From CBDDEC01 sp965198045 (GTDB lineage Bacteria > Chloroflexota > Dehalococcoidia > UBA2979), in NCBI GenBank assembly GCA_965198045.1, contig CBDAOL010000006.1, positions 131,937 through 195,936 of the forward strand: 64,000 bases of DNA. Reading direction: 5' to 3'. Positions 32,923 through 41,429 of this stretch are shown piece after piece. A program made the position numbers and the translations under genes. Below the pieces are notes generated by a model. The model was given only the letters and a program-made list of their open reading frames with translations, did not search any database and was not told where the DNA came from. Numbering within the stretch: the stretch's first letter is position 1; every line of letters starts with the position of its first letter.

Positions 32923-33708
32923 CTAGAGGCCCAGCAGCTGCGCCGCGTTGCCACCGAGGACGGCGTCGCGATCGACCTCGGACGCCTCGGCCAGCGCCGC
33001 CCGCGCCTCTCCCAGGTCGCGCGACTGCTCGCGCAGCGGGAAGTCGGAGCCCCAGGCGATGGCGCTGGGCCCGACGAGATCGAGCGCGACGCGGAAGACC
33101 GAGGCGTCGTAGAGGTACGCCGAGGCGGCGGTGTCGAAGAGCAGACGCCCACCGTCGACCGCCGCGCGCACCTCGGGCATGAGGCCGTAAAACGCGAAGC
33201 CGCCGCCCCAGTGAGCGGCGATCACCGGAGACGCCGCGTCATCGCCTGCGCGCGACTGAACGAGGCGCCAGAGATCGCCCGGGGTGAGCCCGCCGGTTTT
33301 GCCCGGATAGGCGTGACCGACCTCCTCCGAGCAGTGCACCAGCAGTGGCCCACCGGCACTGCCGAGGGCCGCTGGGTCCGTCTCGCGCACCTCGCCGATG
33401 CCGGCTGCGCCCTCGGGGGCCGCGAGGCTGGGGACGAACGGCAGGATGTGGCCGGGATGCGCACCTGCGGCGTCGAGGAGGTAGGCCGTGTGCTCCTCGG
33501 CCAGCGCGCCCGAAGACCACCAGAACCCGGCCGCGACCGAAGCATCGACGGCAGCCGCATCCATCGACCGCACCAGATCCTCGGCGGTAGCCATCCGCGC
33601 CTGCGGGTCCGCGTAGAGCTCAGCGAACCGCGGCTCGATCGAGGCGAGTTCCGCGCGCCGCTCGATCATCGCCGGCGGGAAGATGTGCGTGTGGATGTCG
33701 ACGATCAT
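32923..33708 (-). CDS. Amidohydrolase family protein
   Basis: A 261-residue metal-dependent hydrolase of the amidohydrolase-2 family (TIM barrel). The start MIVDIHTHIFPP contains the first metal pair HxH, followed by LLVHCSEEVGHAYPG, VIAAHWGGGFAFYG and the late aspartate in AIAWGSDFPLREQ. Such proteins act as decarboxylases or hydrolases on small carboxylic acids; substrate unknown. The C-terminal SEVDRDAVLGGNAAQLLGL is the usual end. The same frame is open far upstream but that stretch is antisense to scpB and is not real. It precedes thpR. Confidence 0.88.
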   Translation of the reverse strand: MIVDIHTHIFPPAMIERRAELASIEPRFAELYADPQARMATAEDLVRSMDAAAVDASVAAGFWWSSGALAEEHTAYLLDAAGAHPGHILPFVPSLAAPEGAAGIGEVRETDPAALGSAGGPLLVHCSEEVGHAYPGKTGGLTPGDLWRLVQSRAGDDAASPVIAAHWGGGFAFYGLMPEVRAAVDGGRLLFDTAASAYLYDASVFRVALDLVGPSAIAWGSDFPLREQSRDLGEARAALAEASEVDRDAVLGGNAAQLLGL

Positions 33709-33807
33709 GCCGCTGATCGTAACGGCGACGGCCGTCGACAGCCGCGGGGCGATGCGGCCGCGGCCGTGGCGTGGCAAGATGCGGGCGACGGCGCACCGGA
33801 GGTGGCC

Positions 33808-34818
33808 ATGGTCGAGCGCAGGCAGTTCCCTCGGCAATTCGACGACGAGTCGAAACCAGCCTCGCGCAACGGCGACGCCTCGACGCTCGCCGAGGAGCCG
33901 GTCGAGCCCAACGAGGCGCCCGCCGATCTCCCGGAGGAGCTGCCCGAGAGCGCCATCCCGAACACCGTCGAGGAGCCGCCCGCGGAAGAGGAGCTGCCTC
34001 CCGGTCTCGCCGCCGCCGTGCGCGATGCCGAGACGCCACCGCCCACCGCCGAGGAGCGACGCCGCATCGGGGACCCGCCGCCTGCGCCGGACCTCGACGA
34101 GTTGCCGCGCCGCCTGGAGGCGCTGCTCTTCGTCGCCGATCATCCGGTGGACGAGGCGACCCTCTCGCTGGCGCTCGCGGTCGAGCGCCGGCAGCTGCGA
34201 GCGGCGCTCGACCGCCTCGGCGCTACGCTGCGCGACGAGCGTCGAGGCACGCGTCTGCAGCAGGGCCCCGATGGCATCCAGCTGGTCAGCGACCCCGATG
34301 CCGCCGAGTACATCGAGTACTTCCTCGGCCTCGAAGCCTCGCGCAAGCTGTCGAACGCCTCGCTGGAGACGCTGGCGATCGTCGCCTACCGGCAGCCAGT
34401 GACACGCGGCGGCATCGACGCCGTACGAGGCGTCAACAGCGACGGCGCGGTAGCGACGCTCCGCGCGCGAGGGTTGATCCATGAGACGGGCCGTGCCCCA
34501 ACGCCCGGCCGGCCGCGCCTGTTCGGCACCACGCAGCGCTTCCTCGAGCACTTCGGCCTGGAACGCGCCTCGGACCTGCCGCCGCTGCCTGAAGATGTCG
34601 ACCTGCCGCCCCACGAGATCGGCGAGCAGCTCGGCCTCGACGACACGGAGGTCGCAGCGCTGCTCGCAGCGGAGGCGGCCGCCGAGGAGACACCAGCGGA
34701 CGCGGAAGCGGAGATCACCGGCGAGGTCGATGTGCTTGCGGAGACCGCCGCCGCCCTGGCCGACGAGGCTCCGGGCAACGCGGGCGAAGCCGAGCGCGAG
34801 CCTTCCACGGCCGGGTAA
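33808..34818 (+). CDS. scpB: Segregation and condensation protein B, with long N- and C-terminal extensions
   Basis: A 336-residue ScpB, the winged-helix partner of ScpA in the SMC condensin complex. The core (about 96-255) shows RRLEALLFVADHPVDEATL, RRGTRLQQGPDGIQLVS, LSNASLETLAIVAYRQPVTR and GRPRLFGTTQRFLEHFGL. About 95 residues before the core are acidic, Pro/Glu-rich and likely disordered, and the C-terminal 80 are again Ala/Glu-rich; usual ScpB is 180-220 residues. ATG has CCGGAGGTGG upstream. scpA is not adjacent. A DUF503 gene follows 33 bp later. Confidence 0.92.
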   Translation: MVERRQFPRQFDDESKPASRNGDASTLAEEPVEPNEAPADLPEELPESAIPNTVEEPPAEEELPPGLAAAVRDAETPPPTAEERRRIGDPPPAPDLDELPRRLEALLFVADHPVDEATLSLALAVERRQLRAALDRLGATLRDERRGTRLQQGPDGIQLVSDPDAAEYIEYFLGLEASRKLSNASLETLAIVAYRQPVTRGGIDAVRGVNSDGAVATLRARGLIHETGRAPTPGRPRLFGTTQRFLEHFGLERASDLPPLPEDVDLPPHEIGEQLGLDDTEVAALLAAEAAAEETPADAEAEITGEVDVLAETAAALADEAPGNAGEAEREPSTAG

Positions 34819-34851
34819 ACGCAAGAGCGACTGGGATCGCGGAGGTCGCGA

Positions 34852-35160
34852 ATGGCGGCGATCGTCCTGCTCGTCACACTCCATCTCTTTGACCCGAGCA
34901 GCCTGAAGCAGAAGCGTGGCGTCATACGCCCGTTGATCGAGCGGCTGCGCCGGCAGCTCTCGGTCAGCGTCGCCGAGGTCGGAATGCACGACGAACTGCG
35001 CCGCTCGCAGATCGGCCTGGCACTCGTCGCACCCGACCTCGCGGCTGCGCGCCGGCTCCTCGAGGATGCGAAACGCGCGATCGACGACCAGCTGATCGGC
35101 CGCGGTGAGGTGATGGACGCGACCGTGGAGGAGCTGACGCTGGAGAGCGAGCTGCGCTAG
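34852..35160 (+). CDS. DUF503 family protein (YlxP-like)
   Basis: A 102-residue DUF503 protein. The pattern LVTLHLFDPSSLKQKRGVIRPL then LSVSVAEVGMHDELRRSQIGLALVAPD is diagnostic (shown in parts). Members are small alpha/beta proteins often next to ribosome-maturation genes such as rbfA; the exact role is unknown. Here it follows scpB instead, 33 bp downstream, with GGAGGTCGCG before the ATG. It is the last gene before a bidirectional terminator. Confidence 0.88.
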   Translation: MAAIVLLVTLHLFDPSSLKQKRGVIRPLIERLRRQLSVSVAEVGMHDELRRSQIGLALVAPDLAAARRLLEDAKRAIDDQLIGRGEVMDATVEELTLESELR

Positions 35161-35201
35161 CGGCGGAACGGTGTCGGCGTCTTGGTCGGGCGGTGAACGC
35201 A

Positions 35202-35234
35202 AAGAGGGCGCCCTACGGGGGAGGGCGCCCTCTT
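35202..35234. terminator. Bidirectional hairpin terminator
   Basis: A 13-bp perfect stem (AAGAGGGCGCCCT / AGGGCGCCCTCTT) with a 7-base loop, 42 bp after the DUF503 gene. Its A-rich left and T-rich right ends suit termination from both sides, including the small minus-strand gene that ends at 35352. Confidence 0.8.
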
Positions 35235-35240
35235 GAATCG

Positions 35241-35326
35241 CCGTTCGGGCCCTCCCGGAGGGATCCGCGGGGCTCGAACGGACGGACTAACGGCGGCGAG
35301 GCCGGTGCGGGGTGCTTGGCCTCGCC
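35241..35326 (-). other. Structured region downstream of the 44-residue gene
   Basis: Three nested or tandem inverted repeats lie between the small gene and the terminator: a 9-bp pair GGCGAGGCC (35295-35303) / GGCCTCGCC (35318-35326); a 7-bp pair CCGTTCG (35241-35247) / CGAACGG (35275-35281); and inside the latter CCCTC / GAGGG (35250-35262). No protein frame fits. On the minus strand this would be a structured 3' UTR or small RNA. It looked partly tRNA-like but does not fold as a tRNA. Confidence 0.45.
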
Positions 35327-35351
35327 GGGTGGCCGACTTAGAGCGGCTGCT

Positions 35352-35486
35352 CTAGAACGGGATGCTGAAAGTGGTGGCGATGGTCGCGCGGAGCTGCTCA
35401 CGCAGATCGCGCTGCGACTCCGCGAAAGTGGGGGCGTTCTGACGCCCGCTCCGGACAATCGCGTTGTAGTAGCGACGGACGCTCAT
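35352..35486 (-). CDS. 44-residue small protein with strong ribosome site
   Basis: A complete short gene: ATG with GGAAGGAA ending eight bases upstream, 44 sense codons, TAG. The product starts MSVRRYYNAIVRSGRQN, is basic in the first half, then acidic-amphipathic (SQRDLREQLRATIATT) and ends FSIPF. No signal peptide or membrane segment. I do not recognise it. It is preceded by a roughly 240-nt leader running from a near-consensus promoter at 35731-35759 and followed by hairpins and a terminator, so it looks like a dedicated transcription unit. It could be a regulator, a leader peptide or a phage-like small protein. Confidence 0.6.
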   Translation of the reverse strand: MSVRRYYNAIVRSGRQNAPTFAESQRDLREQLRATIATTFSIPF

Positions 35487-35550
35487 CAGTAGTTCCTTCC
35501 TGTGCAATCGGGGGCTTTCCCCTCGACCGCTCAGCCAGTTGTGACGTTCT

Positions 35551-35630
35551 GCACAAACTCGACATTAGGAGTATCGGCAGTACGGGCGCTATCAGCAAGT
35601 GAATGTGAGACTTTCACGTTAAGTTTGTGC
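35551..35630 (-). other. Inverted repeat in the leader of the 44-residue gene
   Basis: GCACAAACT (35551-35559) and AGTTTGTGC (35622-35630) are perfect complements separated by 62 bases in the leader. They could close a multibranch RNA structure between promoter and start codon. The surrounding 210 bp (35561-35770) are 50% GC by hand count, far below the window. Possible riboregulator; no known riboswitch class recognised. Confidence 0.4.
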
Positions 35631-35730
35631 TAACCGCGTTATTCGTTCTCGTAACACCTCTGTGATGCCTGGGCGACCAAAGAAACGATACCCGGGTGGG
35701 GCATACCTGCCCTGCCTCGAGTTCGTGACT

Positions 35731-35759
35731 AGAGTAACAAAGACGAGTAATCTTGTCAA
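35731..35759 (-). promoter_or_regulatory. Sigma-70-type promoter of the small-gene transcript
   Basis: On the minus strand: TTGACA (35754-35759), a 17-bp spacer, TACTCT (35731-35736). The -35 is perfect and spacing ideal, rare in this GC-rich window. TGTCG / CGACA half-sites at 35763-35781 just upstream of the -35 could be an operator. Transcription would start near 35724, just beyond the end of rimO. Confidence 0.7.
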
Positions 35760-35787
35760 CATTGTCGGCAATATGTCGACAGGCGGC

Positions 35788-37099
35788 TTAGCGAGCCGTT
35801 GCCGCCACCTCGAGGGGTGTGCAGAGCAGGTCGTAGGGCAGCGCGCCGTCGATGCGTGCCGGGACCAGGTCGCCCGCCGCGTGGACGCCCTTGAGCAGCG
35901 CCAGGCCATCGACCTCGGGCGCGTCGCGCCAGGTGCGACCCACGGAGATCGGCTCGCCGTCCATCGTCTCGGTCGGCTCCAACGATTCGACGAGGACATC
36001 GAACTCACGGCCGATCTGGTCCCGCTGGTGCTCGAGCGAGATCCCCTGCGCCAGTTCCATCAGCCGACCGAAGCGCTCCTCCTTGACCGCCTCGGACACC
36101 TGAGCCGCCTCAGCGGCGGCCGGCGTCCCCGACTGGGGTGAATACGTGAAGGCGCCAAGGCGTTCGAAGCGCTGCTCCGCGACGAAGTCGAGGAGTTCCC
36201 CGAACTCGGCCTCGGTCTCGCCGGGGTAGCCGACGATGAACGTCGTGCGCATGACGCCGTCGGGCATGGCGGTGCGTACGCGCTCGATGCTGCGCCGCGT
36301 GATGCGCAGCGGCGGCCGGCGCATGCGACACAGCACGGCGTCCGATCCGTGCTGGAGCGGCATGTCGAGGTAGGGCACGACGTTGGGCAGCGCCGCGATC
36401 GTCTCGGCGAGGCGCTCCGTCACGCGGCCGGGATAGGCGTACATCAAGCGGATCCACGGAACCTCCGGCACGGCTTCCGCGAGCGCCTCAAGCAGCGTCG
36501 CCAGGCCCTCCGGGTCGCCGTCGTCCTCGCCGTAGGCGGTGGAGTCCTGCGCGACCAGCACCAGCTCCTTCGCCCCGGCGGCGGCGTGCAGACGCGCCTC
36601 GGCGACCAGCCTGGCGCACCGGCGATGACTGCATGCCGCCCTTGATCGTGGGGATGATGCAGAATGTGCAGGGCCGGTCGCAGCCGTCCGAGATCTTGAG
36701 GTACGCGCTGGGCGCGCCGAGGTTCATCGGATCGGGCTGCGGAATGTCGAAGAGCTCGTCGGCCGGACCGAGCGCGGAGGCGACGGCGTCCCATTGCTCC
36801 GCACCGAAGGTCGCGTCGACCGAGGGCACGGCATCGCGCACGCGGTCGGCCGCGATCTGGGTGAGGCAACCGACGACATAGAGCTGCTGGTCTTCGCGAC
36901 GCGCCTCGTCGAGGGCCTGCACGGTCTCGATCGACTGTTCGATCGCGTCGTCGATGAAGCCGCAGGTGTTGACGAGCAGCAGATCCGCCTCGTCAGGGTC
37001 GAGCACGCCCACATGCCGTCCGGCACGCAGCGCCTGCTCCAGGCGCATGGAGTCGACACTGTTCTTCGCGCACCCGAGCGTGACGAGGTGGTACTTCAC
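35788..37099 (-). pseudogene. rimO: Ribosomal protein S12 methylthiotransferase, frameshifted
   Basis: RimO modifies Asp88 of ribosomal protein S12. The N-terminal part (37099 to about 36622) has KYHLVTLGCAKNSVDS, LLVNTCGFIDDA, VVGCLTQIA and the radical SAM motif CDRPCTFCIIPTIKG, all cysteines intact. After GGMQSSP the frame is lost; the right frame resumes with ARLVAEARLHAAAGAKELV and runs to 35788 through YLDMPLQHGSD, FIVGYPGETE and a TRAM domain. One extra base near 36622-36626 explains it. Both halves are otherwise well conserved, so a sequencing error or very recent mutation is likely. It follows the RodZ-like gene by 61 bp. Confidence 0.88.
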
Positions 37100-37160
37100 C
37101 CCGTCACGCTAGACGGCCATGGTTCTGGCGTCATCGAAGTTCCAACCGTCTCCGGGCGCG

Positions 37161-37955
37161 CTACGGCGAGCCTTCGCCGGCGCGCGAGCCGTTCGAGACG
37201 AAGATCGTGACGATCGTGGTGTCCTCGAGCGTGGTGCCGGCGTCCGGGCTCTGGCGGAAGACCTCGCCTGACGGCACCTCGTCGTTGAAATTCTCGAGGA
37301 CGAGCCAACGCACGCCGCGTTCGTCGAGGTGCTCGATCACGGTGGAGCGGGCGACGCCGACGAAGTCGGGCACGATGCCGTCTGCGGTCTCAGGGACGAC
37401 GGTGGCGCCGGCATCGGCCGTGGTCGCGCCGTCGCCGGCGGGCGCACTGGCCGCAGGCGTGGCAGCCGAGTCGCTACCCCCGCCCGGCAGGTCGAGGCCG
37501 CTCGCGCCGCCGAGGAGCGCGCCGGCCGCCAGCACGAGCACGACGAGCGCGAGCCCGGCGCCAATGATCGCCAGCAGCGGCCGGTTGAACTCGGGCATCG
37601 TCGAGGGCCGGCGGCGGAGGCCGGGCAGCGGCTCGAGGCCGGTCGGCGGCTGGAGTGTCCCGGTCATCTCGGCCACGGCCGCTTCTGGGTCGAGTCCGAG
37701 GAAGCGTGTGTACGAGCGCATGAAGCCGCGGGCATAGACCGGAGCGGGGAGGACGTCGTAGTGCTCCTCCTCAAGGGCCTGGAGGTAAAGGCTGTTGACG
37801 CGGATCGCGTTCTCAACGTCCTCGAGGCACTGCCCCAGGGTGACGCGGCGGTCACGCAGGCGCTGACCGATGCTCGGGAGCGGCTCGCGGATCGGCGTCG
37901 TCGGAGAGGCGTCTTCGCCCTCGTGCGAGGAGGGATCCTGTGCCGGCATGACCAT
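37161..37955 (-). CDS. RodZ-like HTH membrane protein with PASTA domain
   Basis: A 264-residue protein. The cytosolic part (about 25-105) has a RodZ-type HTH_25 domain: SIGQRLRDRRVTLGQCLEDV then VNSLYLQALEEEHYDVLPAPVYARGFMRSY (given in parts). One transmembrane helix (about 135-155: LLAIIGAGLALVVLVLAAGA) follows, then a Ser/Ala/Thr linker and a C-terminal PASTA domain (VPDFVGVARSTVIEHLDERG, QSPDAGTTL). The pairing of a RodZ head with a PASTA tail points to a link between cell shape machinery and peptidoglycan. ATG directly follows the dehydrogenase stop; rimO is next, so one operon is likely. Confidence 0.85.
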   Translation of the reverse strand: MVMPAQDPSSHEGEDASPTTPIREPLPSIGQRLRDRRVTLGQCLEDVENAIRVNSLYLQALEEEHYDVLPAPVYARGFMRSYTRFLGLDPEAAVAEMTGTLQPPTGLEPLPGLRRRPSTMPEFNRPLLAIIGAGLALVVLVLAAGALLGGASGLDLPGGGSDSAATPAASAPAGDGATTADAGATVVPETADGIVPDFVGVARSTVIEHLDERGVRWLVLENFNDEVPSGEVFRQSPDAGTTLEDTTIVTIFVSNGSRAGEGSP

Positions 37956-37959
37956 CGAC

Positions 37960-39015
37960 TCAGACCCGGATCGGGTCGACGCCGGGGAAGTGGACGAGAG
38001 ACTTGAGCCCATCCATTTCCAGGCGCGCTCGATACGCTTCCGGAACTCGTTCGATGTCATATCGATTCGTCACCAGCTCCCCGATGTGCGGGACCGCGCG
38101 CAGCAGCGCCATGGCCCTCCGATACTGGTCGGTGTTGGCATTCTGTGAGCCAGTCAGGACCACCTCCCCATAGTGCACAAAATTGGGATCGAAGGGGATC
38201 GGTTCACCGTCGCGCGGGAAGCCGGCGAAGAGGTTGACGATGCCCTGCGGGCGCGCCAGCTGGATCGCGTCGGGCACGAGGTCGGCGATGCCGACGGAGA
38301 CGATCACCGCGTCCGCCCCATAGCCGTCCGTGGCGTCGAGGACGTTGCCGCGAATGTCGTCGCGCCCCGGGTCGAGCACGAGGTCGGCGCCCCAGCGCTC
38401 GGCCACGGCGCGCCGCAGGCCTTCGGGCTCGCTCACGATGATCGGCCCGGCGCCCAGCGCTCGGCCCATCAGCAGGTGCAGCAGGCCCATCGGGCCGGCG
38501 CCGACGATGATCATCGAGGTGCCGGCCTCGACCCCGCAGAGTTCGAGTGAAGCGAGCACGCAGGCGGCGGGCTCCGTGATCGCCGCGATGTCGAGGCTCA
38601 GGTCGTCCGGCACCCGCAGCACGTGGCCGTTTGTCACTAGCTCCTCCGGCACGAGCAGGTGCTCGGCGAAGCCGCCGTCGAGGTCATAGCCGAGTGTTCT
38701 CCGGCTGATGCAGCGGTTGCGGCGCCCGGTGATGCAGAAGCGGCAGTAGCCACAGGACAGGATCGGGCAGAGCACGACGCGCTCACCCTCGTGGACGACC
38801 GTCACCTCGTCGCCGACCTCGTCGATGACGCCGGCGATTTCGTGGCCGGGGATGACGCCCGGCTCGGCGTGTTTCTCGCCGCGGTAGACACGTACGTCAG
38901 AGGCGCAGAGCGAGGTCGCAGCGACGCTCAGTCGGATTTCGCCCGGCGCGACCTCGGGCGTCGGCCGGTCCTCGACCGTCACCAGACCGGAACGATGAAA
39001 AACGGTGGCGCGCAT
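37960..39015 (-). CDS. Zinc-dependent medium-chain dehydrogenase
   Basis: A 351-residue alcohol/polyol dehydrogenase. Catalytic zinc ligands: SLCASD (Cys) and GHEIAG (His-Glu); structural zinc: CPILSCGYCRFC and RNRC; Rossmann motif VGAGPMGLLHL. An acidic residue in SEPEGLRR after the second strand favours NAD over NADP. Closest by look are threonine, sorbitol or L-iditol dehydrogenases, but substrate is not clear. ATG with CAGGGGAC upstream. It opens a run with the RodZ-like gene and rimO. A few residues of open frame upstream (to 39126) have no start support. Confidence 0.9.
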   Translation of the reverse strand: MRATVFHRSGLVTVEDRPTPEVAPGEIRLSVAATSLCASDVRVYRGEKHAEPGVIPGHEIAGVIDEVGDEVTVVHEGERVVLCPILSCGYCRFCITGRRNRCISRRTLGYDLDGGFAEHLLVPEELVTNGHVLRVPDDLSLDIAAITEPAACVLASLELCGVEAGTSMIIVGAGPMGLLHLLMGRALGAGPIIVSEPEGLRRAVAERWGADLVLDPGRDDIRGNVLDATDGYGADAVIVSVGIADLVPDAIQLARPQGIVNLFAGFPRDGEPIPFDPNFVHYGEVVLTGSQNANTDQYRRAMALLRAVPHIGELVTNRYDIERVPEAYRARLEMDGLKSLVHFPGVDPIRV

Positions 39016-39192
39016 CAGCGGTCCCCTGCAGACGACGATGCCAAAACGTTCGAGGATCCAGTGTCCGGACCTGCCGCCGCTGACAGGCTCGCCGTGATCC
39101 GCCGGCAGCGTACCGCAGCGGAGCACCCCGCGGATCGCGCACGCCGACGACGAGCTATGCCTCGGCGGTTGCGGAGGACGCTGGTGGTGTTG

Positions 39193-39459
39193 CTAGCCGG
39201 CCTGCGAGGCCTTGAGTCCCCGCACGAGGCGGGACTTGCGCCGGGCCGCGTTGTTGGGGTGGATCACACCTCGGCGGGCGGCGCGGTCGAGGGCGGACTG
39301 GGCGGCGCGGACGAACTCTGCGGCGTCGTCGTCGCCATGTTCGATGGCCAGTCGTGCATCGCGAACGGCGCTGGTCGCGCGCGTGCGAACCGGGCGGTTG
39401 CGATCCGCGCGGCGGGTGTTCTGCCGAATGCGCTTGCGCGCCTGGATGGTATGGGCCAT
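39193..39459 (-). CDS. rpsT: 30S ribosomal protein S20
   Basis: An 88-residue basic three-helix protein that binds 16S rRNA. The start AHTIQARKRIRQNTRRADRN and the C-terminal VIHPNNAARRKSRLVRGLKA match S20 (the latter is the family's HKNKAARRKSRL-type motif). A strong AAGGAGGGG site precedes the ATG. It diverges from murJ with 137 bp between, as is common (rpsT-murJ neighbours occur in proteobacteria too). Confidence 0.97.
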   Translation of the reverse strand: MAHTIQARKRIRQNTRRADRNRPVRTRATSAVRDARLAIEHGDDDAAEFVRAAQSALDRAARRGVIHPNNAARRKSRLVRGLKASQAG

Positions 39460-39596
39460 CGAGGTCGCCCCTCCTTGAGGCGGACAGGGATCGTAGCGCC
39501 GCGTGTGAGCTTGCGTCTATGCGCGACGTCCGGCTCGCCGCCTCCTCTTCGTGGCTGTGCATTGACCCGATAGGTGGGCGCAGCCAATGATGCGTT

Positions 39597-41297
39597 ATGG
39601 CCGACTCCGAGCCGCGCCCGCCGGTCGAAGACGGGCCTCCGTCCGAGGAGGCTCCCGCCCCCGCCAACTCCCGCGAGCGGCCACATCGAGCGCTCGGCCG
39701 CTTCCTGGCAGATGGCATCGGCGGCAGCTGGGTCGCGCGCTGGCAGACACGGTCGCTGGCCGGCGCGGCGGGCATCGTGGCGCTGGGCTTTGTCGGATCG
39801 AGGCTGCTCGGCCTCGTGCGCTCGGTCGCCATCGCGGACGCCTTCGGCACCGACCCTGAGCTGTCGGCCTACTGGGTCGCGTTCCGGCTGCCCGATCTCG
39901 TCTTCCAGGTGCTGGCCGGCGCGACGCTGTCGGCGGCGTTTATCCCGGTGTTCAGCCGCGTGGCGGTCCGGGAGGGCGAGGACGGAGCGTGGCGGCTCGC
40001 CTCGAGCGTGCTGAACCTCGTCTCGATCGCGACCGTCGTCCTGGCCGGACTGGCGTTCCTGCTCGCGCCCTGGATCGTGCCGTTGCTCGCCCCGGGCCTC
40101 GGCGAAGAGACCGGGCGCGAGGCGGAGCTGCGGGCGCAGGCGGTGGAACTGACGCGCTTCATGATGCTGTCGCCGCTGTTCTTCGGCATCAGCGGCATGC
40201 TGACGGGCATCCTCAACGCGCGCCAGCACTTCATCGCGCCGGCCGTGGCGCCCATGATCTACAACCTCTCGATCATCCTCAGCGCCGTCTTCCTGGCCGA
40301 CCGCTGGGGCGTGCACGGGCTCGCCTGGGGCGTCGTGATCGGCTCGCTCGCCCACCTGCTGGTGCAGGTGCCGGCGCTCGCTGCGGCCGGCATGCGCTGG
40401 AAGCCGTCGTTCGAGTTCGCCTCGGGGGCGGTGCGCGATGTGCTGCGACTGATGGGGCCGAGGGTGATCGGGCTGGCGGCGACCCAGATCAACTTCATCG
40501 TCGTGATCTTCTTCGCCTCGTTCATCTCAGACGAGGCGATCAGCGCTATGAACTACGCCTTCCTGATGATGATGCTCCCGGTTGGCGTGGTGGGCATGGC
40601 CATCTCGACGGCCGTGTTCCCGACGCTGTCGCAGCAGGCAGCGGCGTCCGAGTTCGATGCGCTACGGCACTCCACGGCGCGGGCGCTGCGCACGATCCTC
40701 TTCCTCGCGATCCCGGCGTCCGTCGGCCTGCTCGTGCTGGCCGAACCGAGCGTGCGGCTGCTCCTCGAACGGGGGGCCTTCGGTGAGGCCTCGACAGACC
40801 TCGTGGTCGGCGCGCTCATGCTGTACGCGATCGGCATCTTCGGCCACGCCGGGATCGAGATCCTGAGTCGAGGCTTCTACGCCCTCTCTGACACCCGCAC
40901 GCCGGTGATCGTCGCCGTGTCCGCCGTAGCGCTGAACATCGTCCTCAGCGCCGCCCTCGTGGCTCCATTCGGCATCGAGGGGTTGGCGCTGGCCGCATCA
41001 CTCACCGCGGGCATCGAGTTCTTCGTGCTCGTGCGCCTGCTGCAGACCCGGCTCGGTGGCTGGGACGAGATCGGCTTGCGCCTGCCGGTCACCCGCACGG
41101 TGCTCGCGGCCGCGGTGATGGCCGAGGTGATCGTGATCGCTCGCCTGCTCCTCGGGGAGCTGGGCGTCGAGGGCGCCACGTTCCTCGAGTCGCTGGCGCT
41201 GCTGGTGATCGCGGGCGGCCTCGGCGGGCTCAGCTACATCGGGCTGTCCTTCGTGATGAATCGCGACGAAGTGATGGCGGTGACGGGGCGCGGCTAG
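39597..41297 (+). CDS. murJ: Lipid II flippase MurJ
   Basis: A 566-residue multipass membrane protein of the MATE-like MviN family that flips lipid II to the outer face for peptidoglycan synthesis. About 14 helices can be picked out. Typical segments: LGFVGSRLLGLVRSVAIADAFG, AFRLPDLVFQVLAGATLSAAF (each given in part), SPLFFGISGMLTGILNAR and LLERGAFGEAST. The first 50 residues are a hydrophilic Pro/Glu-rich extension. ATG at 39597; another ATG ten bases earlier is out of frame. It ends 132 bp before the zinc-ribbon gene. Confidence 0.95.
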   Translation: MADSEPRPPVEDGPPSEEAPAPANSRERPHRALGRFLADGIGGSWVARWQTRSLAGAAGIVALGFVGSRLLGLVRSVAIADAFGTDPELSAYWVAFRLPDLVFQVLAGATLSAAFIPVFSRVAVREGEDGAWRLASSVLNLVSIATVVLAGLAFLLAPWIVPLLAPGLGEETGREAELRAQAVELTRFMMLSPLFFGISGMLTGILNARQHFIAPAVAPMIYNLSIILSAVFLADRWGVHGLAWGVVIGSLAHLLVQVPALAAAGMRWKPSFEFASGAVRDVLRLMGPRVIGLAATQINFIVVIFFASFISDEAISAMNYAFLMMMLPVGVVGMAISTAVFPTLSQQAAASEFDALRHSTARALRTILFLAIPASVGLLVLAEPSVRLLLERGAFGEASTDLVVGALMLYAIGIFGHAGIEILSRGFYALSDTRTPVIVAVSAVALNIVLSAALVAPFGIEGLALAASLTAGIEFFVLVRLLQTRLGGWDEIGLRLPVTRTVLAAAVMAEVIVIARLLLGELGVEGATFLESLALLVIAGGLGGLSYIGLSFVMNRDEVMAVTGRG

Positions 41298-41313
41298 GCG
41301 TCGACCGACGCGG

Positions 41314-41319
41314 TATACT
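41314..41319 (+). promoter_or_regulatory. -10-like TATACT upstream of the zinc-ribbon gene
   Basis: TATACT lies 111 bp before the ATG at 41430 and 17 bp after murJ. No good -35 is found 16-18 bp upstream, so only a tentative promoter for the zinc-ribbon transcript. Confidence 0.3.
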
Positions 41320-41429
41320 GGACGTGCCCCCAACCTCTACAAGGGAGCGAGTCGAGCGGACGCACACGCGTCCGCGCTGCCGCGTGTACGGACGACGAGG
41401 GGCGCCGATCGAGTAGACGAGGAGGAACC

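Noticed and set aside
33709..35202. A long minus-strand N-terminal extension of the amidohydrolase
   Set aside because: It lies antisense to scpB and DUF503, and the true protein starts at MIVDIHTH with the metal motif.
35235..35352. Possible tRNA on the minus strand, from a GTTCGAGC T-loop-like stretch
   Set aside because: The bases around the loop do not form a T-stem and no acceptor or anticodon arms can be drawn.
35662..35830. Plus-strand frame starting MPGRPKKRYPGG, AT-hook-like
   Set aside because: No ribosome site or promoter on that strand; it runs into the antisense of rimO and lies across the minus-strand promoter and leader.
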